Of a stretch of 61,917 bases of DNA, positions 9,338-16,910 are shown in pieces. The notes under the pieces were generated by a model that saw only the letters and a program-made list of their open reading frames with translations, was not told the DNA's origin and did no database searches. The DNA comes from Planctomycetota bacterium (GTDB taxonomy: Bacteria; Planctomycetota; Phycisphaerae; UBA1845): contig JAUWWQ010000023.1 in the NCBI GenBank assembly GCA_030616775.1, positions 1-61,917 of the forward strand, in the 5' to 3' direction. Position numbers and translations under genes: made by a program. Numbering within the stretch: the first letter of the stretch is position 1; each line of letters opens with the position of its first letter.

Positions 9338-10900
9338 GTGGACCGCTACTTCTTGGTTGTTCAGTCGTGCTGCTTCGGTGTCGATAGGCATATTACCGGC
9401 TGCGTGCTTGACGCCGGCGCGTTCGGCGCGCGCATTGATCTGCAACAGTCGGCGAGTATTGCCCTCGAACACGCGATGGTCAGTGGACGTTCCCATAGTC
9501 CAGCAGTGCCCGAAAGCTCGGGCATCTGGCAGCGCTTCCTGGACGCGGTGCTGAGTCTGCAGTGCAAAGCCACCGGGCTGGTCGTTATCCTGACGCTGGC
9601 GGTGACGGCCGCGGTCTCGGGGTACCTGCTGCGCTCCAGCGGAGAGCTCGTCCGCGACCAACACGACACCTACATGGTGCAGGTGGCGGCTGTGCTCGCC
9701 AAAGCGGCCGCTGCAACGTTTGCCAGTGGCGACCTTACCGCTTTGCAGGAATTAGCCACCGAGTCTGCAAGCGGGGCGCCGTTGTTGTACGTCATCTTTT
9801 CGGATGTTGACGGCCGCCAGCTCGCTCTGGCCGAGCACCGCAACGCCAATCTCCTTCGGCGACTCCATCATGATTCAAGTGAGCGTGCCCCGGTTCCAGG
9901 CCTACCGGTCTTTCGTGCCGGCCACGATAACATGCCGGTGTTCCTTGATGTCACCTACCCCATCTCAATTCGCGCTCCCGAGGCAGTTACAGCGGACGGA
10001 TCGCCCTCAGACTCGAAGAGCGAGCTTGTCGGCTATGTTCGCACCGGCATGATTGCAAATAGCTGGCATCGGACGATGTCCAGCAAGCTGGACATCGTAG
10101 TCGGCGTTGGGATCCTGGCCACCCTAGCAGCTATTCCGCTGGGATTCTTGCTGATTCGTCGGATTGTCTCGCCGTTGGACGGATTGGCGGGGGTAATGCT
10201 TCGCTTTTCTCGAGGCGAACTGGACGTCAGAAGCTCGGTTCGGCGGCGCGACGAGATCGGGCGGCTGGCGCTGGCCTTCAATCGGATGGCCGACCAGCAC
10301 CAACACACCCACGACCGCATCGTCCAGCTCAACGCCGAACTGGAAAAGCGAGTCGCCCAGCGTACCCAGCAGCTCCGCGAACTCGCCTCCCGCGAACCGT
10401 TAACGGGACTCTATAATCGGCGTTATTTCAACGAGATGCTGGAGCGGCGGTTCTCGGAAACCACACGCTACGAAACCGACCTGTCCTGCATAATGATCGA
10501 CCTTGACGGTTTCAAGGCGGTCAACGACGTTTTCGGCCATCACATTGGCGATGAGTTGCTCGTGTTGACCGCCAGAACGATCACCGACCAGCTTCGCTCG
10601 GCCGATGTCGCCGCCCGGTTCGGGGGAGACGAGTTCATCCTTCTTCTTCCGCAGACTGATGCCGATCGGGCACGCGTTCTGGGCGAGCGTATCGTCGAGC
10701 AGTTCACACGCAGTGCGGCCGAACGCTTCCCGAAAGTGGACATCAGCATGAGCATGGGGATCGCCAGCCTCCCATCATTGGACATCCGGGACGCCGAGTC
10801 CCTGATCCGTACCGCCGATCATGCGATGTACGATGCCAAGGCAGCCGGGAAAAACCGCGTGGTGACCGCACTGACCGCCTCCAAACCAGCTCCCATTTGA
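9338..10900 (+). CDS. Membrane diguanylate cyclase (sensor-HAMP-GGDEF)
   Basis: Predicted to make cyclic di-GMP from two GTP. TM1 lies at about residues 79-101, a periplasmic sensor domain at about 102-245, and TM2 at about 248-272. A HAMP domain (R-R-I-V-S-P-L-D-G-L through to about residue 325) and a short coiled coil lead into the GGDEF domain. The signature GGDEF is intact at residues 429-433, and an inhibitory I-site R-S-A-D (420-423) stands five residues upstream, so product inhibition is expected. The start is uncertain: the GTG at 9338 follows AGGTGG, while an internal ATG at 9476 would still keep TM1. A PilZ-like effector candidate is encoded at 39095. Confidence 0.88.
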   Translation: MDRYFLVVQSCCFGVDRHITGCVLDAGAFGARIDLQQSASIALEHAMVSGRSHSPAVPESSGIWQRFLDAVLSLQCKATGLVVILTLAVTAAVSGYLLRSSGELVRDQHDTYMVQVAAVLAKAAAATFASGDLTALQELATESASGAPLLYVIFSDVDGRQLALAEHRNANLLRRLHHDSSERAPVPGLPVFRAGHDNMPVFLDVTYPISIRAPEAVTADGSPSDSKSELVGYVRTGMIANSWHRTMSSKLDIVVGVGILATLAAIPLGFLLIRRIVSPLDGLAGVMLRFSRGELDVRSSVRRRDEIGRLALAFNRMADQHQHTHDRIVQLNAELEKRVAQRTQQLRELASREPLTGLYNRRYFNEMLERRFSETTRYETDLSCIMIDLDGFKAVNDVFGHHIGDELLVLTARTITDQLRSADVAARFGGDEFILLLPQTDADRARVLGERIVEQFTRSAAERFPKVDISMSMGIASLPSLDIRDAESLIRTADHAMYDAKAAGKNRVVTALTASKPAPI

Positions 10901-11074
10901 CTCCTCTAGGGCTGAAAACGCCGGATAATACCGGATGGCGCCCGAATTATAGAAGGCGGCGATGTTTGTAATCGTCGCTTGCGTCGCCGTGCGACAGACT
11001 ACGGTGTAGAATTCGGCGAGAACCCGTCCGGTAACCGGGCCCGGGACCGTCGCAGAAGGATTGGGGGTTTTGAC

Positions 11075-11479
11075 ATGCTCACAGCCATAGGCCAATACGT
11101 CGGCGGCAAAGTCGTAACAGCGGTCCTGGTCGTCGCCAGCGCCGGCGCCGTGATCTGGTTTTGGAGGCACCCCGAACAGCTCCAGACGATCTGGCAGACA
11201 CTCAAGTATGTGGTGTTGTGGCTGGGGATCGTGTTGATCCTGCCCTGGGCCACTTTCTTCGTGACACCCTGGGTCGTGTCGAAGGAGTCCAATACCGCTG
11301 CAGGGCTCATGTTGCTAGGCTATCTGCTCGCCGATGTCATCTGTGCGTTTGTTCTGATCGGCAGCGTGCGTGGGCATAACACACTGACATGGTTGGTGCT
11401 TCTGCTTGGCTTCCTCGCGGCAGGAGTTTATAATTTGAAGGCCTGTGAGTTTCAGGCCGGTCGGGTCGAGGAGGTGTAG
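11075..11479 (+). CDS. Small polytopic membrane protein upstream of the zinc-ribbon kinase
   Basis: 134 residues with four probable TM helices (about 12-28, 43-62, 72-95 and 103-122). The frame is open from 10979 but that extension is Arg-rich and not membrane-like; the ATG at 11075 follows AGAAGGA. No family was recognised. It ends 32 bases before the zinc-ribbon kinase gene and is probably the first gene of the ESCRT-like operon, possibly a membrane partner or sensor for it. Confidence 0.6.
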   Translation: MLTAIGQYVGGKVVTAVLVVASAGAVIWFWRHPEQLQTIWQTLKYVVLWLGIVLILPWATFFVTPWVVSKESNTAAGLMLLGYLLADVICAFVLIGSVRGHNTLTWLVLLLGFLAAGVYNLKACEFQAGRVEEV

Positions 11480-11511
11480 CTGGGCTGGCTTGGTGCCGGA
11501 GGGTACGGAGA

Positions 11512-12552
11512 ATGTCTGCATTGCGTGACGGTGATCGGATCAGCAACTATTTGCTCGAGGCGCGCCTCGGAGCCGGCAGCTTTGGCGAAGTGTGGCGCGC
11601 CCGACACCACGTGTTCGGCGACACAGTCGCAATCAAGGTCCCCACCGACCCGCAGTACGTGCGCAACCTGCAGCGGGAGGGTGTTGCAGTCCACGGTCTG
11701 CATCATCCCAACATCGTCCGGGCGATAGACCTGGATCCCTATGCCGACCCGCCGTATTTCGTAATGGAGTTTGTCGACGGGCCGTCACTCCGGAGCGTAA
11801 TCGACAAGCATGGGTCGACCATCCCCATCGGCGCGGCCGTTACCATCCTCCGGGGGATCTTGCAGGCACTGATCGCCTCGCATCGGACGGGACTGATACA
11901 TCGAGACCTGAAACCCGCGAACATTCTTCTGCATCAACCGCCCGAAGATCTCGCCGCAATCGCCGAGCAGGCTGTGAAGGTAACCGACTTCGGGCTGGGG
12001 CACGTGGGCGGCTCAACAACACAATCGATCATGCAGAGCGGCAGCGATCTGACCGAAGGCGGTCGGAGCATTGCCGGTACGCTCGCGTATATGTCGCCCG
12101 AGCAGAAGGAGGGCGGTGAGCTTGACGCCCGAAGTGATCTGTACGCGTGCGCGATCATTCTGTTTGAAATGCTGACCGGGGAGAGGCCCCAGGGCAGCGA
12201 TCTACCAACGTCGTTGCGCAGGGAGGTGCCGGCGCACCTGAGCGAGGTCTTTCGGCGCTCTTACACGCGGTGGGACCGGCGGTATGAGTCGGCCGCCGAA
12301 ATGCTGGCTGACCTGACGGCGCCGGACCATCCGCAGGCGGCAGTTCCCCCACGGCCTGCCGGCGCACAGGTCTACGGGCCGGGTTGTCCTGAGTGCGGCA
12401 AGCCGGTTCACAGCGATGATCAATTCTGCATCCACTGCGGCCACCAGTTGGTGGCAGCGGTTCCCAGGTGCGCGGCGTGTCAGGCCTTCGTCCATCAGAG
12501 TGATCGGTTCTGCATCTTTTGCGGCAACGACCTGCGGGTCCTGAATGAATGA
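11512..12552 (+). CDS. Ser/Thr protein kinase with two C-terminal zinc ribbons
   Basis: Soluble Hanks-type kinase. The G-loop is G-A-G-S-F-G-E-V (20-27), the catalytic Lys K42, the catalytic loop H-R-D-L-K-P-A-N (130-137) and DFG 159-161, all intact, so activity is expected. After the kinase domain (to about residue 272) come two CxxC...CxxC zinc ribbons: C292/C295/C306/C309 and C320/C323/C334/C337. There is no TM segment, unlike most planctomycete kinases. It is followed after 15 bases by a small TM plus zinc-ribbon protein and then by the coiled-coil/AAA cluster. Inference: it phosphorylates or recruits cluster members. Confidence 0.88.
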   Translation: MSALRDGDRISNYLLEARLGAGSFGEVWRARHHVFGDTVAIKVPTDPQYVRNLQREGVAVHGLHHPNIVRAIDLDPYADPPYFVMEFVDGPSLRSVIDKHGSTIPIGAAVTILRGILQALIASHRTGLIHRDLKPANILLHQPPEDLAAIAEQAVKVTDFGLGHVGGSTTQSIMQSGSDLTEGGRSIAGTLAYMSPEQKEGGELDARSDLYACAIILFEMLTGERPQGSDLPTSLRREVPAHLSEVFRRSYTRWDRRYESAAEMLADLTAPDHPQAAVPPRPAGAQVYGPGCPECGKPVHSDDQFCIHCGHQLVAAVPRCAACQAFVHQSDRFCIFCGNDLRVLNE

Positions 12553-12567
12553 CGCTGGGAGCCGCTC

Positions 12568-12831
12568 ATGCACGGCGATGCTGTTCTGATTGTTTTACTT
12601 TTGGTGTTTGGATGTGTTGCCTTCCTCTTTGGTGTTATATATTTGCTCTGTCAGTCGTTCGCCTGGGTGGGGCGAGGTTTGCTGGGGATTTTCAGGCCGT
12701 GCAGACGGGCTGACGAAGCCGGGCCGCGGATGCCAGGCTTACGTCCGCGGGTGTGCCCGAACGAGCGATGCCGCAAAGTGGAATACCGCAAGGCCCGTTT
12801 CTGCTGCCAGTGCGGCACGTGTCTTCCGTAA
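12568..12831 (+). CDS. Small TM protein with C-terminal zinc ribbon
   Basis: 87 residues. One or two N-terminal TM helices (about residues 6-38) are followed by a Cys-rich tail with C-P-N-E-R-C and F-C-C-Q-C-G-T-C, matching a zinc ribbon. It starts 15 bases after the kinase gene and ends 28 bases before the first coiled-coil gene, so it is almost certainly in the same operon. The shared zinc-ribbon feature suggests contact with, or co-evolution with, the upstream kinase. The family was not recognised. Confidence 0.65.
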   Translation: MHGDAVLIVLLLVFGCVAFLFGVIYLLCQSFAWVGRGLLGIFRPCRRADEAGPRMPGLRPRVCPNERCRKVEYRKARFCCQCGTCLP

Positions 12832-12859
12832 GCGCCAAGAGTTTGGATTGTAGAATCCC

Positions 12860-14332
12860 ATGACGGTGGATGCCACGAAAGCTCTCCAGTATGAAACCGA
12901 CTTTCTGTCGGGCGTGGAGATCAACTTTGAGGCTGCCAAGGCCAAGTACTTCCGCGGTTCGATCTGGCAGCGGTCACAATCTGACGAGAGCGATCGTCTC
13001 CGGGCCCTGCTGGCCTCCAACCGGATCTATGATCGCGAAAGGCTGAAGTCGCTCCCGGCCAACCGCCGTATCGTGCTGCACGGGTTTGAACGGCGATTCA
13101 TATTAGGAAAGCGGCGAACGGGCATCGCCATCGCATCGGTTCTGTCACCGATGAGTCACTATGCCTCCTCGCCGGATTCGGAGGCACCGCCGATCGATCT
13201 CGGCGAGCTGGCCGACCACGTCAACAAGCTTGCCGGTGACAAGCGCGTGCCACATGTGATCGGGGTATGCAGTACGAGCGGGTTTACCGAGGCGGCACTG
13301 AACGCCCGGCTTGATATGCCCAACCTCACGGTGGTGCTGATTGAACCTGATGAATGTGGTGGGTGGCGTACCAAGGCCGCCAGCGACTCGGCCGATCCGC
13401 GGGTGCTCAAAATATTCGACCCCGAAGGAACGAACGAGAAAATAGACCGCGTTCGCCGCGTCATTGAGGAACACAGCGCAGACTTGTTGACCGGCGGCCT
13501 GTCGGCATCCTCGGTGGCGAAAAAAGTCGGCCTGCCGGAAGATGTAGTGCGGCTGGCGCTCGAGCGGACGGCGGCCGCTGACCCTGAACTGAGGCTGAGC
13601 AAGAAGGAGGGGGAATTTCTGCTGTTCCGCGGCGCTTCGGTGCAGCGTCAGGAGAGAAGAGCAATGAATGTCATCGACCGCATCAGGCAATTGTTCTCCG
13701 GCGAGGGCGACGAAGCCGAGAAGATCAATCTGCTCGCCGAACGCCGTGCCGCGCTGGCCCAACGCCGCGACCGGATCTACGAGGACATCGGCAAGCTGGA
13801 AAAGAAAGAGGCGGGACTGTTCGCGGAGGGTAAGGCGGCAACCTCCCAGGTTCCCAGACGGCGATTGGCCGCCCAGCTTGCCCAACTGCGGAAGGATATC
13901 GCCCGGCAGAACGCAACGGCTGCGATGCTGAACAAGCAGATCGATATCATCAGCACCGACATCCACAACCTGACGCTGATCCAGCAGGGCGAAAGGGCTC
14001 AGCTACCCGATACCGCCGAGCTGACCGAAAACGCCGTCCGGGCCGAAGAGATGCTCGAGACCCTAAGAGCCGACTCTGAACTGGTGGGCAGTCTCGAAAC
14101 AGGCATCGAAGAGTCGCTCACCAGTGACGAAGAGCTGGCGATTCTGCATGAGTTCGAGGCGGAAGCGGAACCGACGCCGGCCACACCGGTGACCACCGAG
14201 CCGGCCAAGACGCCACCCATCGCGGAGACCGAAAAGGCCGAGCCATCCGTTCCCGCCGAGTCCACTGCTGATGAGCCGCCCGCACCAGCGCCGGAGTCCC
14301 AGGACCGCCGCGCCGACGCCGAGCCTATGTGA
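12860..14332 (+). CDS. Multidomain coiled-coil protein with ESCRT-III-like core (paralogue 1)
   Basis: 490 residues in four parts. (a) Residues 1-205: an alpha/beta region with a possible Rossmann-like strand order around H-V-I-G-V-C-S-T-S (132-140) and L-T-V-V-L-I-E-P (156-163). (b) Residues 207-257: a probable winged helix (S-A-S-S-V-A-K-K-V-G-L). (c) Residues 268-432: long basic-then-acidic helices resembling ESCRT-III; residues 312-343 align with the next gene's product through K-L-x-K-x3-G-L-F-x2-G and R-R-x2-A. (d) A Pro/Glu-rich disordered tail. The winged helix fused to an ESCRT-III-like core recalls CHMP7 and ESCRT-II/III hybrids, but this is by analogy only. No catalytic motif is seen. 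Confidence 0.6.
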   Translation: MTVDATKALQYETDFLSGVEINFEAAKAKYFRGSIWQRSQSDESDRLRALLASNRIYDRERLKSLPANRRIVLHGFERRFILGKRRTGIAIASVLSPMSHYASSPDSEAPPIDLGELADHVNKLAGDKRVPHVIGVCSTSGFTEAALNARLDMPNLTVVLIEPDECGGWRTKAASDSADPRVLKIFDPEGTNEKIDRVRRVIEEHSADLLTGGLSASSVAKKVGLPEDVVRLALERTAAADPELRLSKKEGEFLLFRGASVQRQERRAMNVIDRIRQLFSGEGDEAEKINLLAERRAALAQRRDRIYEDIGKLEKKEAGLFAEGKAATSQVPRRRLAAQLAQLRKDIARQNATAAMLNKQIDIISTDIHNLTLIQQGERAQLPDTAELTENAVRAEEMLETLRADSELVGSLETGIEESLTSDEELAILHEFEAEAEPTPATPVTTEPAKTPPIAETEKAEPSVPAESTADEPPAPAPESQDRRADAEPM

Positions 14333-14403
14333 CGGCGTTGTGTCATCCGCTGTGTGGTTCTGTGAACGGTTGTGCGCTACAAGTTGAAAGGATCGTTTGA
14401 CCG

Positions 14404-15009
14404 ATGGCGTTCTTTGAGTGGTTAACCAAGCGGAAGAAACGCCTGTCACAGATGACCCGTGCGGAGCTGCGCCGGCAGGAGCTGCTTTTGGAGAAGGATC
14501 GTAAACAACTTCTCAACAAGATCACCAAGCTGGCCAAGGACAAGCAGGGGCTGTTTGAACGCGGCGCCGAAGAGAAGACCCCTGAATTGAGGCGTATGTT
14601 CGCCCAGGAGTTCGAGCTGCGGACCACCGAGCAGCTTATGCTCAGTCGGCAGCTCAACATCCGCAGCAAAGAGGCTATGACCGTCTCGCGGATTCGCATG
14701 CTGCGGGAGAACGCCGACCGGGCCGGTCAGTCCGGCAAGCTCGGGCTAGTCAGCGAGGTGGATATCCTTCGACTGGGCGGCTTGATCGAGTCAGATGCGG
14801 TCAAGGCCGAGGTCTATCAGGAGCGGCTCGACGAGATTCTGTCGGTCGGGGCGAGCGTCGATGAAGGTGCTGCATTGCTAAGCGAGGCCGGGGAGAGCGT
14901 GGTCAAAGTCTGGGAGAAGATGGATGCCGGGGCGATCACCGACGCGACCGAAGCGTTCGATGAGGCCGACCGCTCGGTGCGCGAAAGACACGCTATGCCG
15001 GAAGGATAG
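14404..15009 (+). CDS. ESCRT-III/Snf7-like coiled-coil protein (paralogue 2)
   Basis: 201 residues, all helical. The N-terminus is short, aromatic and basic (M-A-F-F-E-W-L-T-K-R-K-K-R), as in CHMP proteins. A long helix (20-45) is followed by K-L-A-K-D-K-Q-G-L-F-E-R-G (42-54) and R-R-M-F-A-Q-E-F-E-L-R (63-73). This pattern matches the alpha1-alpha2 hairpin of CHMP2, where a basic helix is followed by a Gly-containing turn, Ala-rich helix and R-x-R. The second half is acidic. The same signature appears in residues 312-343 of the upstream protein. PspA/Vipp1 also belong to this superfamily, but the length and the K-Q-G turn look closer to Snf7. Expected role: membrane-bound filament subunit. 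Not proven. Confidence 0.6.
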   Translation: MAFFEWLTKRKKRLSQMTRAELRRQELLLEKDRKQLLNKITKLAKDKQGLFERGAEEKTPELRRMFAQEFELRTTEQLMLSRQLNIRSKEAMTVSRIRMLRENADRAGQSGKLGLVSEVDILRLGGLIESDAVKAEVYQERLDEILSVGASVDEGAALLSEAGESVVKVWEKMDAGAITDATEAFDEADRSVRERHAMPEG

Positions 15010-15013
15010 TGGC

Positions 15014-15041
15014 GATTGCGGATTGGGGATTGGGGATTGGA
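15014..15041. repeat. Heptanucleotide tract GATTGNN, 4 copies
   Basis: GATTGCG, GATTGGG, GATTGGG and GATTGGA follow each other without gaps. It lies between the ESCRT-III-like gene and pspC, and a second tract with the same GATTGNN core starts at the pspC stop codon, so the two tracts bracket pspC. Confidence 0.9.
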
Positions 15042-15058
15042 GAGTGTGAAACAGTCGG

Positions 15059-15265
15059 ATGAGTAGCTGCCCGAAATTGCTGAGAAGGAGTTTTGTCAAC
15101 CGGCATATTGCCGGGGTCTGTGGTGGGATGGCGGAATACTTCGATCTGGACCCGACGACGGTTCGCGTTGCGTATGTGCTCCTGACGATCTTCTCCGCCG
15201 CTTTCCCGGGAATCCTGGTGTACATCATCCTGTGGATTCTCATCCCCAACCGAGAGTACTACTGA
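15059..15265 (+). CDS. pspC: PspC-domain membrane protein
   Basis: 68-residue protein that is almost entirely a PspC domain. An N-terminal basic stretch and R-H-I-A-G-V-C-G-G-M-A-E-Y-F (residues 15-28) is followed by D-P-T-T-V-R-V-A-Y and a TM helix ending I-L-I-P-N. In the phage-shock system PspC is an inner-membrane sensor/partner of PspA, itself an ESCRT-III-superfamily protein. Here it lies between two ESCRT-III-like genes (paralogues 2 and 3), which supports a membrane-stress role for the cluster. It lacks the extra cytosolic or Toastrack domains found in longer PspC proteins. Confidence 0.88.
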   Translation: MSSCPKLLRRSFVNRHIAGVCGGMAEYFDLDPTTVRVAYVLLTIFSAAFPGILVYIILWILIPNREYY

Positions 15266-15342
15266 TTGCCGATTGAAGATTGTAGATTGCCGATTGTCTA
15301 TAGCTGATAGCTGACGGCTGACAACTGATGGCTTTTAACTGA
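15264..15342. repeat. Heptanucleotide tract: GATTGNN x5 then NNNCTGA units
   Basis: Five back-to-back GATTGNN units (15264-15298) begin inside the pspC stop codon. They are followed by TAGCTGA, TAGCTGA, CGGCTGA and CAACTGA (15301-15328) and, after one degenerate unit, TAACTGA (15336-15342). The 7-base period resembles the short tandemly repeated repetitive sequences (STRR) known from cyanobacteria. Confidence 0.85.
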
Positions 15343-15355
15343 GAGCTTTTTTGCC

Positions 15356-15964
15356 ATGGCTTTGTTCAAGTCTTCCGAGGAACGTCGCATCGAACGGGAT
15401 ATCAAGATTCGCCAGGGGGTCAGGCGGATCGAGAAGGCCATACGCGAGCAGGGGAAGTTCCAGGACGAGTTCATCAAGAATGCTCAGCACGCCAAGAAGA
15501 TCGGTGACAACGCCCAGTACACATTCATTCGTAACTCGCTCAAAAAAACTGCCACCATTCGGAAGATGCTCGAACGGCAACTGCTCTCGGTCAAGAACGC
15601 ATTACTGATCAAGCGACAAGCGGAGGCATCGACCGATTTTGCCAAGAGCATGGGCATCATGGCCGCCGAGATTGGGCGGCTGTTCGGCGAGACCGACCTG
15701 ATGAAGACCCAGGCGGACTGGGAAAAGGCCATGGTGCAGTCGCAGACTATGGAAGAGCGCATGGAGATGTTCCTCGATACTATCGAGGACGTGGCCGCCC
15801 AGGATGCGGAGATGAGCGCAGCCGGCGAGGTGGTCGGCGATCAGGAGATCGACCGGCTGATCGAGACGGAGGCTGAGGCCGAGCATCAGAAGGAGCTCGA
15901 CAAACTGGCCGGTCTGCGGGCGGAGTTGGATTCACTCAAAGCCCAGGGGGAGAAACAGAAGTAG
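15356..15964 (+). CDS. ESCRT-III/Snf7-like protein with MIM1-like C-terminus (paralogue 3)
   Basis: 202 residues, all helical, basic N-terminal half (1-90) and acidic C-terminal half. Residues 92-147 (F-A-K-S-M-G-I-M, then W-E-K-A-M-V-Q-S-Q-T-M, then M-F-L-D-T-I-E-D) resemble the CHMP2 segment with Met-rich helices followed by an E-x2-M-x5-I-x-D/E-like helix. The last helix carries L184-x2-L187-x2-E190-L191-x2-L194-K195. This keeps the Leu spacing and terminal Lys of the MIM1 motif (D/E-x2-L-x2-R-L-x2-L-K/R), which binds MIT domains of Vps4, but lacks its acidic first residue and Arg. A MIT-AAA gene lies downstream. Expected role: filament subunit recruited or disassembled by that ATPase. Confidence 0.65.
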   Translation: MALFKSSEERRIERDIKIRQGVRRIEKAIREQGKFQDEFIKNAQHAKKIGDNAQYTFIRNSLKKTATIRKMLERQLLSVKNALLIKRQAEASTDFAKSMGIMAAEIGRLFGETDLMKTQADWEKAMVQSQTMEERMEMFLDTIEDVAAQDAEMSAAGEVVGDQEIDRLIETEAEAEHQKELDKLAGLRAELDSLKAQGEKQK

Positions 15965-15976
15965 GGACCTTGTCCT

Positions 15977-16003
15977 GAGCCGCAGGCTTTAGCCTGCGCG
16001 GAC
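15977..16003. repeat. REP-like palindrome, family A
   Basis: Flanks GAGCCGC and GCGCGGAC enclose a palindromic core (GCAGGCTTTAGCCTGC). At least six other copies in this window keep the flanks while the stem changes with compensating bases. Confidence 0.85.
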
Positions 16004-16017
16004 GTACGGCGGACTAG

Positions 16018-16046
16018 TAGGTCGGGTCATTGGACCCGACATAACG
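16018..16046. repeat. REP-like palindrome, family C
   Basis: TAGGTCGGGTC-ATT-GGACCCGACATAA forms a hairpin. A related element with the form GGCGGGTCGATGACCCGCC lies at 16855. Confidence 0.7.
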
Positions 16047-16148
16047 ACGGACGGGTCGCATGCTAGCGTGGGCATGAAAGCGGGGCAGGGTCCGAGGTGC
16101 AGACGATTGGTGAGGCGGGCATCGCCTGTCGTTAGTACCGGGTGATCA

Positions 16149-16478
16149 ATGGAGCTTGGCATGGTTGCCATGGATCAGGTTGAAGCTTTGAGTCGACAAA
16201 TCGTGCGCGAGTTTGAGCCCGAACGGATCATCCTGTTCGGATCACACGCCTACGGAACGCCCTCCGAGTATTCCGACGTTGATGTTCTCGTGATTATGCC
16301 GTTCGAGGGCCACCCGTTCGACAAAGCCATGGAGATTCTGGATCGGTTGGACCCGGATTTTTCCGCAGATGTCGTCGTCCGCAGCCCGGGGGACGCGGCC
16401 CGAAGATACGCCGAGTGCGACCCCCTGATCCGCGAAGCGTTCGATCGCGGGAAGGTTCTTTATGAACGGAACGGTTAG
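16149..16478 (+). CDS. MNT-type nucleotidyltransferase (HEPN partner)
   Basis: 109-residue minimal nucleotidyltransferase (COG1708-like). The active-site pattern is G-S-H-A-Y-G-T-P-S-E-Y-S-D-V-D-V-L-V (residues 36-53), with the two metal-binding Asp of the S-D-x-D motif. In characterised MNT-HEPN pairs the MNT protein acts as antitoxin, in some cases by adenylylating the HEPN protein. The gene overlaps the HEPN gene by 17 bases. The pair is flanked on both sides by REP-like palindromes and interrupts the spacing between the ESCRT-III-like gene and the Vps4-like gene. Confidence 0.85.
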   Translation: MELGMVAMDQVEALSRQIVREFEPERIILFGSHAYGTPSEYSDVDVLVIMPFEGHPFDKAMEILDRLDPDFSADVVVRSPGDAARRYAECDPLIREAFDRGKVLYERNG

Positions 16479-16845
16479 GGAGTGGTTCGACAAGGCCGAG
16501 GGTGACTACGGGGTCGCCGAACGCGAACTGCACGCCGGGGAGCGCCCGAACTACGACGCGGTCTGCTACCACGCCCAACAATGCGTCGAAAAGCTGATGA
16601 AGGCCGTGCTGGTACATCGTGGCGTGGTGCCTCCCAAAGTGCACGACCTGTCTCACCTGGCCAAACTCTTGAAGGACGCGTGTCCATCGTGGGATTGGAG
16701 CAAAAAGGACCTTAGGTGGCTGACGCGGGCCGGGATGGCGTTCAGGTATCCCGGTGGATCGGCCACATGCGAGCACGCCAGAAAGTCCTTGGCGGTTTGC
16801 ACGGAATTGCGCGAGTCGTTGTTGAAGCTTGTTGGGAGTGAATGA
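16462..16845 (+). CDS. HEPN-domain protein (COG2250-like)
   Basis: 127 residues. The four-helix HEPN fold is indicated by Y-D-A-V-C-Y-H-A-Q-Q-C-V-E-K-L-M-K-A (31-48), then V-H-D-L-S-H-L-A-K-L-L and the late F-R-Y-P motif followed by A-x2-A-R-K-S. The R-x4-6-H RNase motif of toxic HEPN proteins is not visible here, so this member may be a non-RNase type that regulates or protects rather than cuts RNA. It overlaps the MNT gene, forming a classic two-gene module. Confidence 0.82.
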   Translation: MNGTVREWFDKAEGDYGVAERELHAGERPNYDAVCYHAQQCVEKLMKAVLVHRGVVPPKVHDLSHLAKLLKDACPSWDWSKKDLRWLTRAGMAFRYPGGSATCEHARKSLAVCTELRESLLKLVGSE

Positions 16846-16852
16846 GGGTGCT

Positions 16853-16904
16853 CGGCGGGTCGATGACCCGCCCTACAAGACACCGGTTGTAAACCGGTAC
16901 CACA
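16853..16904. repeat. Two adjacent palindromes (families C and D)
   Basis: GGCGGGTCGATGACCCGCC (about 16855-16873) is followed by a CACCGGTTG-TAAACCGGTACCAC element. The second resembles the ACCGG-GGAAACCGGTGCCAC core at 24449 and 25979. Together they fill the space between the HEPN and Vps4-like genes. Confidence 0.75.
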
Positions 16905-16910
16905 GAGCAA

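Noticed and set aside
15356-15964. Calling the third coiled-coil protein PspA
   Set aside because: It is helical and beside pspC, but its Met-rich middle and MIM1-like end resemble CHMP/Snf7 more than PspA; the PspA option stays open until profiles are run.
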